A stretch of 64,000 bases of DNA, taken from NCBI GenBank assembly GCA_029876055.1, contig CM056874.1, forward strand, positions 6,262,001 through 6,326,000, given 5' to 3'. Origin of the DNA: Madurella fahalii. Its lineage: Eukaryota; Ascomycota; Sordariomycetes; Sordariales. A program made the translations under genes and the position numbers. Shown here piece after piece: positions 54,701 to 64,000 of the stretch. Under the pieces are notes generated by a model. The model did not search any database. It had not been told where the DNA came from and saw nothing but the letters and a program-made list of their open reading frames with translations. How positions within the stretch are numbered: the first letter of the stretch is position 1; every line of letters starts with the position of its first letter.

Positions 54701-56651
54701 GGCTTGAAGCTTGCCGCCGATTTCCCGCTCATACGCTAGCAACGCTTCAAGGAACGCCGGTGATCGACAAAACCGTGGCGCTGCAGCTCTCAGTAATGGT
54801 GCAAGGCTTGCATCAACCGAGCCGGGAACGGCGCACATCCGGAGGTAGGCGCGGAAGCCATCACTAAGAATGAAATTCGCCTCGTCTGTAGGCAGAGATG
54901 ACGATGGCCGAAGGGCAAGTTTTAGCTTTTTGAGCAGGACCTCTGCAATCCGGGCGTTCGTGGAGGGATGTACCGACGTCGACTCCAAGACTCGTAAACG
55001 CGCCGAGTATTTTGGCAGGCACTTGTCTCTCCATGTCTCGGGGTCTTTACCGAAGCCTCCGCTCTCCGGAAACGGCGTATCCTCGAGCCTCACGAACTTG
55101 CTCACGATCTGGTCTTGCCACGATTGTGGGAGCGGGAAACTTTCTTTCCCACCAATGCTGGGGAGGCCCCCCGCCTCTACCATACGCGGTATAAGAACGC
55201 AGAGCATCTCTTCATTCTCGGGCTGGGACCAGTGCGCGACAATGAACCTGGAACTACGTTAGACAAACGGGTATTGGAAGAAAAGGAAGCGAACCATACT
55301 TTTGGAAGTCCTTTTGGAAGAGACCACGGAATCTCTCGGGATTCAGGTCGGCCAAGTATGAGCTGAAAGGAATGTACCACCTCATCAGGGGCTCTTTCGT
55401 CATAATCCCATTGAGAGTGGAAAGCGCAGGGATCAAAGCATCTATCGGCGCCTGACTCCACACGATTGCTGTGTTGACAATGATATGCTTCCATACTTGA
55501 GACGGCGTGATGGCCTCAACCTTCTCCCTGGAAGCAGAGAGCGCCCCGAGTAACTGGCCCAGCGCCTTGACAAGGGTCGCCCAATCATGGACACGCGTGC
55601 CTTTCCGTACACCAGCCATGGTCCCCAGAACTCGGATACAGAGGACAGCTTGCTGCCCAGCCATTGCCTCGTCGATTACTCTAGCCTCGATAAAATTGAA
55701 TGTTTCGGGAGTGGAGTGGTGGATGACGCTGGTGAGCACGCCGCAGCAGACATCGGTCCAAATTGTCTGCCCCGGAAGCGCCAGTTCCTCCTCAGGCACA
55801 CCCCGCATCAGAGCGGTAAAAACTTCGGGTCCTGTTGAATGCACGCCATTCCCTGCCCCCTTGATGGCCTCGGCAAACATGTTCATGACGCCTTGGCTGT
55901 ACAGGTCAAATTGCTTCGACCCAGCCACACTCGCGAGGTCCTCCCTTACATGCTCAATGAGGAGAGGCAGCGCTCTGTCCTTGTGGCTGGGAGCGGCTGC
56001 CTTCTTCACCAGGAAGCTCATGGCTTCGGCGGCGAAGCGAGCAATGTGTCCGGGGTTCCTCGTCTTGCCCATCAGGGGCGCCACAGCATCATATGTCGGT
56101 CTGAGGTCGGGGACAATTAGTCTTGACAAATATTTGAATAGGAACGCCAGCGAGGCAAACGTCCATTCGATAGCCTCCACGTCGTGCACCTTGCTCGCGA
56201 GGTCCACGATCAAGGCCAGGGCGCGCGGGTAGTGCTTCTCGAAGCGCGCGCCGAGATCGTGTGCGAATGCCGTGACCAGGTCCAGCAGCGGCTCGAGAGC
56301 CTCCTTGTCATGGCGCGATATGTACTCGGCTAGCAGATCCATGATGCGGTCCTCGTGGTACAGGATCTGGGCTAAAGACTCGGTAAGAGGATTGATCTCC
56401 TTCTTGAAGGCCATGTACGGCCTCGAGATGTTGAGCTCGGCCCATTTGTCCAAGCCATTGCGCAGGTAGGATGTGGTCGCGGAGAGGTCTTCGGCGTCAA
56501 GATCGTGGCGGCGGACTTTGCGCAGCGGATCGAGCGAATGGAGCTTGGAGATTTTGGTGCTGAACGACTCCCATCGGTGATTCTTTTGGTGGGAGGTCTT
56601 TTTGGACCCTCGCTGGGTCTTGACGATGCGGCCCGACGAGGAGGACGGCAT
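48755..56651 (-). CDS. UTP20: U3 snoRNP / SSU processome component Utp20
   Basis: Giant HEAT-repeat protein of the small-subunit processome needed for 18S rRNA maturation in the nucleolus. Two exons, 56651-55300 and 55247-48755, 2614 residues, the usual size (yeast ~2490). The 52-nt intron (GTATGG...TTCCAG) splits the Lys codon in FQKFIVAHW. The N-terminus is basic (GRIVKTQRGSKKTSHQKNHR); features include the DRIM-like region (PLRKVRRHDLDAE), and the C-terminus is a Lys/Arg-rich helix (REHRRQQRSSKRKIEAIT-type region, KKFEKKKEKRKAKGQEQ). Continuous alpha-helical repeats fill the middle. Start chosen at the first ATG of the frame; the upstream ~130 bases carry CGATAAG sites. Shares a divergent promoter with the Rpb12 gene. 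Confidence 0.94.
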
Positions 56652-57186
56652 GGTGGCGGTGTTGTCGTGGAACCGACCCTTCTTTCACCAGTCAAGAGAG
56701 CACGCACGACGCCAAAGAAATCCAACGACATCTTGAACTTAGAAATTTTTTTGGCCGGGGTGAAGCCAACCGAGCCTAGATAGGTCGATAAGGAAGCGAT
56801 AAGAGAGGGGTTGTGGGGGCTCCAGACCCCGGTTGCTTCATAGGACGACCGATGGGTGATTTCCTGATATATGCCTACCGTGTAGCATTCATTTACCGTG
56901 CAGACGGCACTGTGCTTCCATCAAGAGCTGGCCGAACTCGAAGCAAACAAAGAGGAGTCAGTGAAACGACTCTTGCCCTCGTGCAGCCGTCCTGTTGAAT
57001 CAGTTTTCTAAAGAAATAAGGAACATTTCTCCAAAATGACACCTGCCATCCAGTTCACTTACACCTCTCACCATCCATACCGAACCGTCTCCCACTTACA
57101 CGCCAACAACGTATCAATCCAGCAGAGCAAGTGGCTGGAACACCTCACAAGCACGAATTAACATTCTTACCATCATTGTATTCATA
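56652..57186. promoter_or_regulatory. Divergent promoter UTP20/RPB12
   Basis: 535 bp between divergent starts. Contains two CGATAAG sites (56786-56792, 56797-56803) and, nearer UTP20, an A/T tract (AAATTTTTTT near 56740) that resembles the yeast ribosome-biogenesis RRPE element. Confidence 0.45.
56786..56803. promoter_or_regulatory. Paired CGATAAG sites upstream of UTP20
   Basis: Two CGATAAG copies 11 bp apart, 135-152 bp upstream of the UTP20 start (CTTATCG in the direction of UTP20). Related to the palindromes upstream of NOP2 and ZIM17. Role is inference. Confidence 0.25.
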
Positions 57187-57573
57187 ATGCCCGAGCGCGA
57201 GGCGTACCGGCCACCACAGGCTGCTGCGGCCGAAGGCGACAAACAAAGCAGCACCAGCGCGGCATCCCAGGAAACCACCTCCGCCGCCGCCGCCGCCAAC
57301 CCCAGGCCGGTGGGTTCTACCAGGTCCAGCCAGCCGAGCTTCCGGCGTCGTGACTACGACACCGCCGACCAGAAAGTTTACTACACCTGCGGCAGCTGTG
57401 GCAAAGATAACGGGTTCGCGGCCAACGAACACATTCGATGCCGCAATTGCGGCGGCAGGATCGTGTACAAGATTAGAGCGAAGAGGTGCGTGCGGATATT
57501 CAGCTATCCATGCTGTTGGTATGTCAGTCAAGCTTATATCATCGATAGACTCGCGCAGTACAAGGCGGATTAA
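57187..57573 (+). CDS. RPB12: RNA polymerases I, II and III subunit ABC10-alpha (Rpb12)
   Basis: Small zinc subunit shared by all three nuclear RNA polymerases. Two exons, 57187-57485 and 57549-57573, 107 residues. After an Ala/Ser-rich N-terminal extension (~57 residues, longer than in yeast) comes the conserved core: YYTCGSCGKDNGFAANEHIR and CRNCGGRIVYKIRAKR, with the two CxxC zinc pairs. The C-terminal exon codes (R)LAQYKAD, matching the canonical KRMVQFEAR end position by position. The 63-nt intron is a multiple of three with no stop, so the unspliced frame is also open and would insert 21 residues (including CCWY) before the same end; only splicing gives the normal tail. Convergent with DRN1. 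Confidence 0.92.
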   Translation: MPEREAYRPPQAAAAEGDKQSSTSAASQETTSAAAAANPRPVGSTRSSQPSFRRRDYDTADQKVYYTCGSCGKDNGFAANEHIRCRNCGGRIVYKIRAKRCVRIFSYPCCWYVSQAYIIDRLAQYKAD

Positions 57574-57840
57574 GACGTGATAGCGGGCAAGAGAAACGAC
57601 GAGGTATCATATGTGATGAGATAGGGAAGGCGACGATGCTCTATTCGTTAGGCACAAGGGAGACAGACGGATACCGCGAGAAAGTAGCCACCGAGGATTT
57701 GGATATTCGGCTTTCCATTTCCATCAGTGTGACGTCAATTCGAGAGTATTTAGCCATCGTTGGGCGTTTCCATTATGATCAACTGCCAACCCTTTGGTGT
57801 CCGGGGCTCAACCGAAACCGTATTAACCGTAATAGTCTGG

Positions 57841-59538
57841 TTAAGATGCAATCGTAAAATCCCATTCCTTAAACGCGTTTCTGAACGCAGCAACATCTGC
57901 GGTTTCCTCTTCCTCCGACTGCACCACATCCTGCCAGATCGTCCGGTTCTCCAGACCAAGAAGCTTGGCCATTACCTTCCGCGGATACTGAAGGTCGAAC
58001 CGGATGCTCTCATCAAACCGCATCAGGAGACTCTTTCCGACAACCCGGCCGCCGTCACCGTCATCCTCCTCGGCCCAGATCCAAACCCGGAAATAATCCC
58101 CCTCCACCTCGTCAGCAGTGTCGAAGTCCTTCACCGTGAACTTGCCGAGCTTCAGGTCTTCCGCCAACACCCTAAAGCCAGCCTCAACCAGCCCCTTGCC
58201 CACCATTTCCGCCGGTACAGGCAAGAACTGCCAGTGCACGTGGATGTTCCTCGCGCGGTTGATCTCCCACGTCACGGCGCCCAGCTTGCGCTTCGACACC
58301 GACGACACCATGCCCTGCAGCGACTCCCGAAAGCGCTTCATCTCCCCAAACGCATTCTTAGCTTCGTCCTCGCTCATGGCCGCGGTGCTGAGCGACGCGG
58401 CGTGCGTGAAGGGCGTGATGACAAAGTGGGCCGGGAAGTCCAACCCTTGCTTCTTGAACGTGTCGGCGGCTGGGAGCGGTCCCTTGGCAGTAGCGAGGTA
58501 TGCGTGCTCGCCGATGCTACAGACCATGTGCGTCGGGAGGTTGGTGTTCGAGAGGCAAAAGAAGCAGCGATCCGGGCCGGGGGGTGGGGACCGCTCGCGT
58601 CTGTGCTTGTGCCGTCTGTGGCCGTGGTCGTGAGAGTGGGCGAACCGAGAGAACTCGGCTTGGTCTGCGGTCCGCTTCCTCATGGCTGGCTTGAAGAATG
58701 GAGAGAGGGTACTCCCTGGTGGCGGGGAAATGACTGCTTCTCGGTTGAGAGTGAAGGCGTACATGGACTTGGCCTTGGCTGGGTTCAGCCATGGAGCGAG
58801 AGAGATGAATCGTGTGATTTGAAGTCCCTTTCCTTTATCGTCCTCGGCAGCCTCTGGAAAGAACGGCTCACGCTCGAAGCAGAAGTTGTCGGGTGACATG
58901 GCGAAATGGTACCTAGGTTTTAGCGCTTCGCAGAGTTCTGCAATGGTCTGACTGGAAGCTGCAGTTGTAGCACTGATCTGCATTTCCTTGGCCTTGGCGC
59001 TGTTGTTCCAGACATCGGTTGGCCACATGGTGGTGAGTAGGATATCGGCATTGTTGGCTCCCCGAAGAGCCTTGGCATCGCCTTCCGTGTGGAATGGCTC
59101 ATACTGCTCCTTAGACAAGCCAGCCAAGATGTTTAGGTCGAGCATTCCTCCCAATGTAACGATTCGAACGCCCTCGGATGTCTTGGTGACGCTGCGTTTG
59201 CCAAGGTAATGGAGATTGGGTGCGATTTCCTCATCCTTCTCGATCCTCTGCACGACACGCGGTGGCAACGGCGTGCTACCTACGGTGAAGTAAGTTGAGC
59301 ATGGAATCTCGATACGGCCCTCTAGAAGGTCAGTGAGCTCATCGTCATCCTGGGCCTCGCCAAAGAGATTTCCCGTGGTAATAGCGAAGCTAAAGACGTT
59401 TTTGGTGTGCAGTGCGGAGAGCTTGCCGAATGCGGACCGGAGCTGACCGTTGACGCTGCCAAAGACGAAGCTGATTTTATCAGTATAAGTGATGTCGCTG
59501 AAGTGTAAGGTGCTGCGAACTGACATTTTGGCAGCCAT
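57841..59538 (-). CDS. DRN1: CwfJ-domain protein Drn1 (CWF19L1-like)
   Basis: Intron-lariat processing factor associated with the debranching enzyme Dbr1 and post-splicing complexes. Single exon, 565 residues. The N-terminal half is a divergent metallophosphoesterase-like region (KISFVFGSVNGQLRSAFGKL, FAITTGNLF, LTTMWPTDVWN). The CwfJ C1 domain has CFFCLSNTNLPTHMVCSIGE, with a HIT-like segment GLDFPAHFVITPFTHAASLS and INRARNIHVHWQFLPVPAEM; the C2 domain includes EGDYFRVWIWAEE and RFDLQYPRKVMAKLLGLENR. A His/Arg-rich linker (HSHDHGHRRHKHRRERS) precedes the first CwfJ domain. Start at 59538; a second in-frame ATG is four codons later. A GCGATGAGATGAT sequence lies 222 bp upstream. Confidence 0.92.
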   Translation of the reverse strand: MAAKMSVRSTLHFSDITYTDKISFVFGSVNGQLRSAFGKLSALHTKNVFSFAITTGNLFGEAQDDDELTDLLEGRIEIPCSTYFTVGSTPLPPRVVQRIEKDEEIAPNLHYLGKRSVTKTSEGVRIVTLGGMLDLNILAGLSKEQYEPFHTEGDAKALRGANNADILLTTMWPTDVWNNSAKAKEMQISATTAASSQTIAELCEALKPRYHFAMSPDNFCFEREPFFPEAAEDDKGKGLQITRFISLAPWLNPAKAKSMYAFTLNREAVISPPPGSTLSPFFKPAMRKRTADQAEFSRFAHSHDHGHRRHKHRRERSPPPGPDRCFFCLSNTNLPTHMVCSIGEHAYLATAKGPLPAADTFKKQGLDFPAHFVITPFTHAASLSTAAMSEDEAKNAFGEMKRFRESLQGMVSSVSKRKLGAVTWEINRARNIHVHWQFLPVPAEMVGKGLVEAGFRVLAEDLKLGKFTVKDFDTADEVEGDYFRVWIWAEEDDGDGGRVVGKSLLMRFDESIRFDLQYPRKVMAKLLGLENRTIWQDVVQSEEEETADVAAFRNAFKEWDFTIAS

Positions 59539-62054
59539 GTTGCAAAACCGAGATACTTGTATCTCAGGATTGCACAGGCGCTTGTGGATGGGAGGAAGAG
59601 GGAAGAAACCCCAGAAGGCAGGAGGCGAAGTAATTAAAGCTGTAGCATCAAGTTGAGTAAAACTTCTGGATCGTTATTATATCATGATGAAGGCTGTGAA
59701 CACTACAAAGTGTGGATGATGGAATTATCAAATGAGGAAGCCACGATACACGGGCGCAAGCGATGAGATGATGCAAGAGACGCGACGTTGAGATCCATAT
59801 CGTGTTATCTTAGCGCCTCTTTTCAGTGGTAGGCCAGTCTCATGCATTTACCGAGGCCACGCCAGAACCCCAACTGAACCCAGCAACGAAATCAGGGATG
59901 GAGACACCTGCATGCAGGAACCTGCAGTAAAGATGCAGCTAACTTCAAACCCGGACGCCAAACTGTGCACCTAAATTCCAGCGGACCTCACCCCCGGGAA
60001 AGGCCTCGAAAAACGCCGCCTTGAAACTTCCAGAAGCCCTCCCGTCGTCGACCCGGGCCTTGGCACCCAAATCGGAGCGGGTACCGGCCCGCCACTTCAG
60101 CAAACGGCCCACACATCCGGGCCGGGCCGGCCCCGCTCAAGGAATATCGGATCGATTTTCGCCCGAGTCACAACTCCACATTTCCCAATGCCATGATTCT
60201 CACGTAGCGTCCCAACTCTGTATCTCGCTTCTCGAACTGCACCGTCCAAAAGAGTGTGTTGGGTAACAGTCCCAACGTATATAAAATAAATACACCGCTC
60301 CTGCCGACCAGGCGATGGTGAAGCCATCCATCTACCCAACACACACACAGACCAAGTCCGCAGTAAGCAGACACCCCTGTAGGATAACCCTCACCACTAA
60401 AAGTTAGCCGGCTCCAAGCTCTTATTGCCCACCCAGCAATAAAAACTGTTTCCGATATCCCGGATATCACCATTATCCTGCATTTTAAAATTAGTGAAAA
60501 TTTCTGAGCTTCGAGTGACAAGGGTGGAAAGGGGATGAACTGAGTCATCCAATGTAAACACATTCACTGCGAGGCGCGTAATCACAACCAAAAGAGTTGC
60601 TATTCCAGACGGTACGCAACTGTCTTGTAGATCAACTGCCCCCTGTTCTTGCCATTGCCATTGTCCGTTCGTTTAAAAGGCAAAGCTCCAGCAAAAAGCG
60701 TCAGTTCTGCATCCCAGACATCGCACCAATCAGAACGGACCGTAGTTTTAGACCTTTTTTTTCTTCCCGAGTTTCGCTATTTAGGTACATCAAGGCTGCT
60801 GCTCGTAGGCAGCACAAGGTCCTATATCATGAGTGAAGGGGGGGGGCCTAAATAAAAACCCTCCAGTGTGCTGAAGAAGCGGGGACAAATAAACACCCAG
60901 GCCCAGCAACAATTACCGTAGCTGTGAGAGCGTGGCGATAGAACAACTTGAGTGGGTGGATGCTTTGAATGGGAAAAGGATCATTGTGCCGTTATGTGGC
61001 TTCCTTACAGTTCCCATCCTCCAAGAAAACGGTCCAATTCCCGTATTTCGCATCCATCTCTCTCCCAAGCCAGAGGCGGACATGCAACCACCAAATCCGA
61101 GCCTCATCATCTGCCACGCATAGGTCTCCGCACACACACTGGTTTCCCCCCACACCTGACCCTCCTGGTAAGCCATGCAAATCACTGCAAGCGCGAGTGT
61201 TAAGCGTTTCTTCCAGCCCACCCGCGTCTTGGCGTCCAGAGAGAGATACCGTTGTAAATCGACAAAGGAAAGTTGATTCGGTGTATGTCGGACCGAAACG
61301 AGTATGAAATCCGTACATGATTATGTTGGGAAAAGCCTCGGATGAGCAGGTGGTAGCGATCGTCGACAGCTCTGATGAGGACCCCGCGGCAAAAAGAAGA
61401 GTCCGGGTGCTGCATTACCGTGATCGCGGAATATTATGATAATTTTGCCAGTCCCTGCCGCGTTGGGACTGGTAAATGGCATGGATTGGTCAGCCGAAGT
61501 AAAACATCTGCCGCAGACATGAAGACGATGCAATGCTGAAAAGATGCCACGTCTATGCGAATGCAGTATGACGAAAACCAAGCGGACGAGCCCAGGGATG
61601 CCGGATCCAAAGCTCTAGATGCCTGGAGGACGCCACGCTATGCCAATGGGTCTAATGCCGAAGAAGAAAAAACCTGCTGGGGTGTGCCGTCGATTCTGGG
61701 ATGGCCAATCCTTCCGACGGCAAACCCTCCTCGAACACCAGACCAGTCTCGGTCGGGGGGAGGTTGGGAGCAGGAAGATGGATGAAGTTAAAAGACTAAG
61801 GAGATAGTGTCGTAGTGCGGGAACATGATGTCACAGTGGGTGATATCAACAAGCAACATCTGCTTATGAGGTTGACCTCGGTAGAGGACTGACGAGAAAT
61901 GTGTGACCGAATCACATCACAATGGTAGCCGCCGGCAGAAGGGGTGAGCCAGAGCAATTAAACGCCAGACCTCGCGACCTCGTATCTGGTGCAGAGCTGC
62001 GGTCGCGTTGTCGGTAGTCGCGACACCGCGATCGGCGGAAGCGAGTTGCAGGCG
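59539..62054. other. 2.5-kb interval, DRN1 promoter and CDC25 3' flank
   Basis: Both flanking genes are on the minus strand. The left part holds the DRN1 promoter; the rest includes the CDC25 3' region. I see no convincing gene. Confidence 0.45.
59760..59772 (+). promoter_or_regulatory. PAC-like element upstream of DRN1
   Basis: GCGATGAGATGAT matches the yeast PAC consensus (GCGATGAGATGAG) at 12 of 13 positions, 222 bp upstream of the DRN1 start. PAC marks genes for rRNA synthesis and processing in yeast; its use in this fungus is inference. Confidence 0.35.
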
Positions 62055-63868
62055 TCAATACGACGCCATACGCCTGGCATGGGCTCGGTCATTCCCGAGG
62101 ATAGGTGATGCCCCAAGCATCGAGACGTCGCAAAGGCGGGAATTAGAACGAGCAGGTCCGGTAGGCGAGTCTTGCACTGTTGGATCTTGTTGACCGAAGG
62201 CGAAGGTCTGCGCACGGCCCAAGCCCCTGCGATTCTGGCGCAGGCGGCCCATTTCCCGCTCGCAGGTGTTAACATGCTCCGCAGCATTCATCTCCACATA
62301 GGCCTGGGGGTAGCACCGTTCGCGGTGCTCGGTAAAGAAGGCGCTGTAACCTCCGTCCAAAATGTAGACTTCGGGGTACGTTAGCCTCGGGTAGTACTCG
62401 GCGTTCATGTTCCGGTCTTCGGCTCGAATGTGGCGAGCCATGATGGGGGCCCGATGGGCAGAGTACTCGCAGTGAAAGATCAGGAGAGTGCGGCCCTCGA
62501 TCGGAGTACGGAACAGATGCGAGGCCAACAACTCCTTGTCGTTGTAATTGATGGCGCCGTCGATATGCCCTCCTTCGTACTCGTACTCGAACCGGCAGTC
62601 GATGATCATCTTGTGAGCATAATGCTCGCTATACTTGCCGTCGAGCACCTCTAGCATCGTGCTACGCGTGATGCGCGGAATGCTGTCATTCTGGTCTTCG
62701 GGGAAAAAGTGCGGGAGAATGGGATCATGTGGTTCCTCGAGGTCCGTCACGGACTGCAGAACCGGCTCCTCCTTTCTGGTCTTGGCAATGTCGCTAGGGT
62801 TGTCGAACATGCTCAAGCAGCGACGATACTGCTTACGCGGCCGTACAAACGGGTTCGAGGTCCGTCGGGTATGGCTCACGATGGGCGAGCCATTGCGTAC
62901 ACCGCTCGTGCCATTGAGGCTGCCAAAGTGCGACTTGGGTCGTGCAGCAGCCATAGAGGAGCATGGGCTGTTAGCGCTCTGAGGCCGGCGCTCCTGGGGA
63001 GGTGAATCTTCAAAACACTCGCTCAATGACATGGATGAAGATGGAGAAGAACCGAGTTGGCAATCCCCCCCAGCGACGGACGAGCGGGTGGCCATGCCGC
63101 CTGAGGTGTAGCCTTTAGCACGAGTGAGCGACGGGCGCCTCAGGCCAAGTCTCCTCCGTCTAGGAGAAGCACAGAAGAACATGTTAGTGTTTTTGTGCTC
63201 ATGCTTGCTGAATGTGCAAGCAAACTTACTCAGCTGCGCCGTGCTTCGACGGTTCCATTGAGGATCGAGGGATCGGAGACTCGAGCATGATGTCGTCGGC
63301 CATGGCCAATCCCGGAGTGGGTGATTGAATCTCGACATGGGAGACGAAGGGCACCTTGTGCGGCAGTGGCGACACGTCCATCATGTCGACATGACTGGGC
63401 GACGAAGAGGGCGGCAGAGGAGGAGTAGTCACATAGTCTGTCCATACAAACACACACTTCTTGTCAGTCCCAGCATTCATGCGGCACATGCCCATCATCA
63501 AGCAGCTCCTCCACTCACCACGAGCCTCGAATGCGTCCATCATAGCGGCCGTCGTGAAGAGGGCGCGGCGCGGCGTCGGAAACATCGGACTACTATACAT
63601 TTGCGTTGTGTAAATAACAGGGAATGGCAACAGTCTCGGCAGGGCGGGATACTGACCTGGCGTCATTGAGCTTGAAGTTCTGTGACAGGTCGGCCGCCAA
63701 CGACGCCGCCGGTGACGAACCCCTGACAGCTTTGATATTGAAGTATTCCGGGTTCGGTCGCTGGAAGCCGAATTGGTTGGGTCCGAGAGGACTGGGCACA
63801 AGGTGCGGTCCGAATAGGTTCCCCGGAGGAGCTGGCCGCATGGCAGCCAGCGGTGACGAGGTTTCCAT
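62055..63868 (-). CDS. cdc25: M-phase inducer phosphatase Cdc25
   Basis: Dual-specificity phosphatase that activates Cdk1 at mitotic entry by removing its inhibitory phosphates (NimT/Mih1 in other fungi). Four exons on the minus strand: 63868-63657, 63589-63519, 63437-63230 and 63159-62055, 531 residues; three short GT-AG introns with closing phases. The start METSSPLAAM and the SPMFPTPRRALFT element (possible Cdk sites) resemble fungal Cdc25 N-termini. The catalytic rhodanese-like domain contains RITRSTMLEVLDGKY, IIDCRFEYEYEGGHIDGAIN and the signature HCEYSAHR (393-400, Cys 394, Arg 400). It ends with a regulatory tail, GRAQTFAFGQ and ARSNSRLCDVSMLGASPILG. Many SP/TP sites suggest control by phosphorylation. 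Confidence 0.94.
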
Positions 63869-64000
63869 GGCGCTGGAGGATACTGGTGCATGCACAATTG
63901 TATGACTGCGAAAGTGTCGCAGATATAAGTGCCCCAGGTGTGTCCTGTCGACGTTTGGCGGAGATCGCTGGCTGCAGGTCGCTGGCGTGCAGCACGAGTT
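63869..64000. other. Window end, CDC25 promoter
   Basis: Start of the CDC25 upstream region; nothing else can be called in this short stretch. Confidence 0.4.

Noticed and set aside
55207..55300. Separate genes for the two long UTP20 frames
   Set aside because: A 52-nt canonical intron joins them in phase and the total length fits Utp20.
57760..58896. 378-codon open frame on the plus strand
   Set aside because: Antisense shadow of DRN1; no motif of its own.
61555..61807. Two short plus-strand frames between DRN1 and CDC25
   Set aside because: Short, overlapping in two frames and without recognisable content; probably CDC25 3' flank.

Overview
The window is from a filamentous ascomycete, most likely Sordariomycetes and probably order Sordariales. 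Reasons: many short introns (about 48-100 nt) with GTRNGT-type donors and CTAAC/CTGAC branch points, single-copy genes with filamentous-fungal architecture (Cul3, Cdc25, cytosolic pyruvate carboxylase, clathrin heavy chain), an alpha-type Kex2-processed pheromone precursor of the WC...GQxCW class, and Sordariomycete-like orphan genes. No lookup was possible, so family names rest on recognised motifs and splice models on phase, splice sites and conserved residues.

Layout. 1-16 kb: an orphan Ser-rich protein; RPL11 and SmB, divergently transcribed; MPC1; then, after 3.7 kb without an intact gene (holding a possible gene relic), an 11-exon pyruvate carboxylase. MPC1 and pyruvate carboxylase both handle pyruvate. 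17-28 kb: clathrin heavy chain and NOP2 share a divergent promoter, followed by a mitochondrial DUF1640 (Fmp32/MCUR1-like) membrane protein. 28-44 kb: an accessory, gene-poor stretch with the alpha-type pheromone precursor, orphan ORFs, a disrupted acidic gene, a tRNA-Gly(GCC), two divergently oriented AIG1-like GTPases, a small Cys-containing orphan and an orphan with a RING-like C-terminus. 44-64 kb: Cul3, the mitochondrial Zim17/Hep1 zinc finger protein, UTP20, the RNA polymerase subunit Rpb12/ABC10-alpha, the CwfJ-domain protein Drn1 and the Cdc25 phosphatase.

Themes. Ribosome and RNA metabolism recur (RPL11, SmB, NOP2, UTP20, Rpb12, Drn1), as do mitochondrial functions (MPC1, DUF1640, Zim17). 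The most distinctive items are the pheromone precursor with one degenerated N-terminal repeat, the AIG1-like GTPase pair with apparently different membrane anchors (a CaaX-like CTIM end versus N-terminal hydrophobic segments), micro-exons of 21, 8 and 12 nt in pyruvate carboxylase and 9 nt in SmB, a GC-AG intron in one GTPase, and a probable one-base loss in NOP2. I found no intact transposon, rRNA gene or CRISPR-like array; the only tRNA seen is tRNA-Gly.
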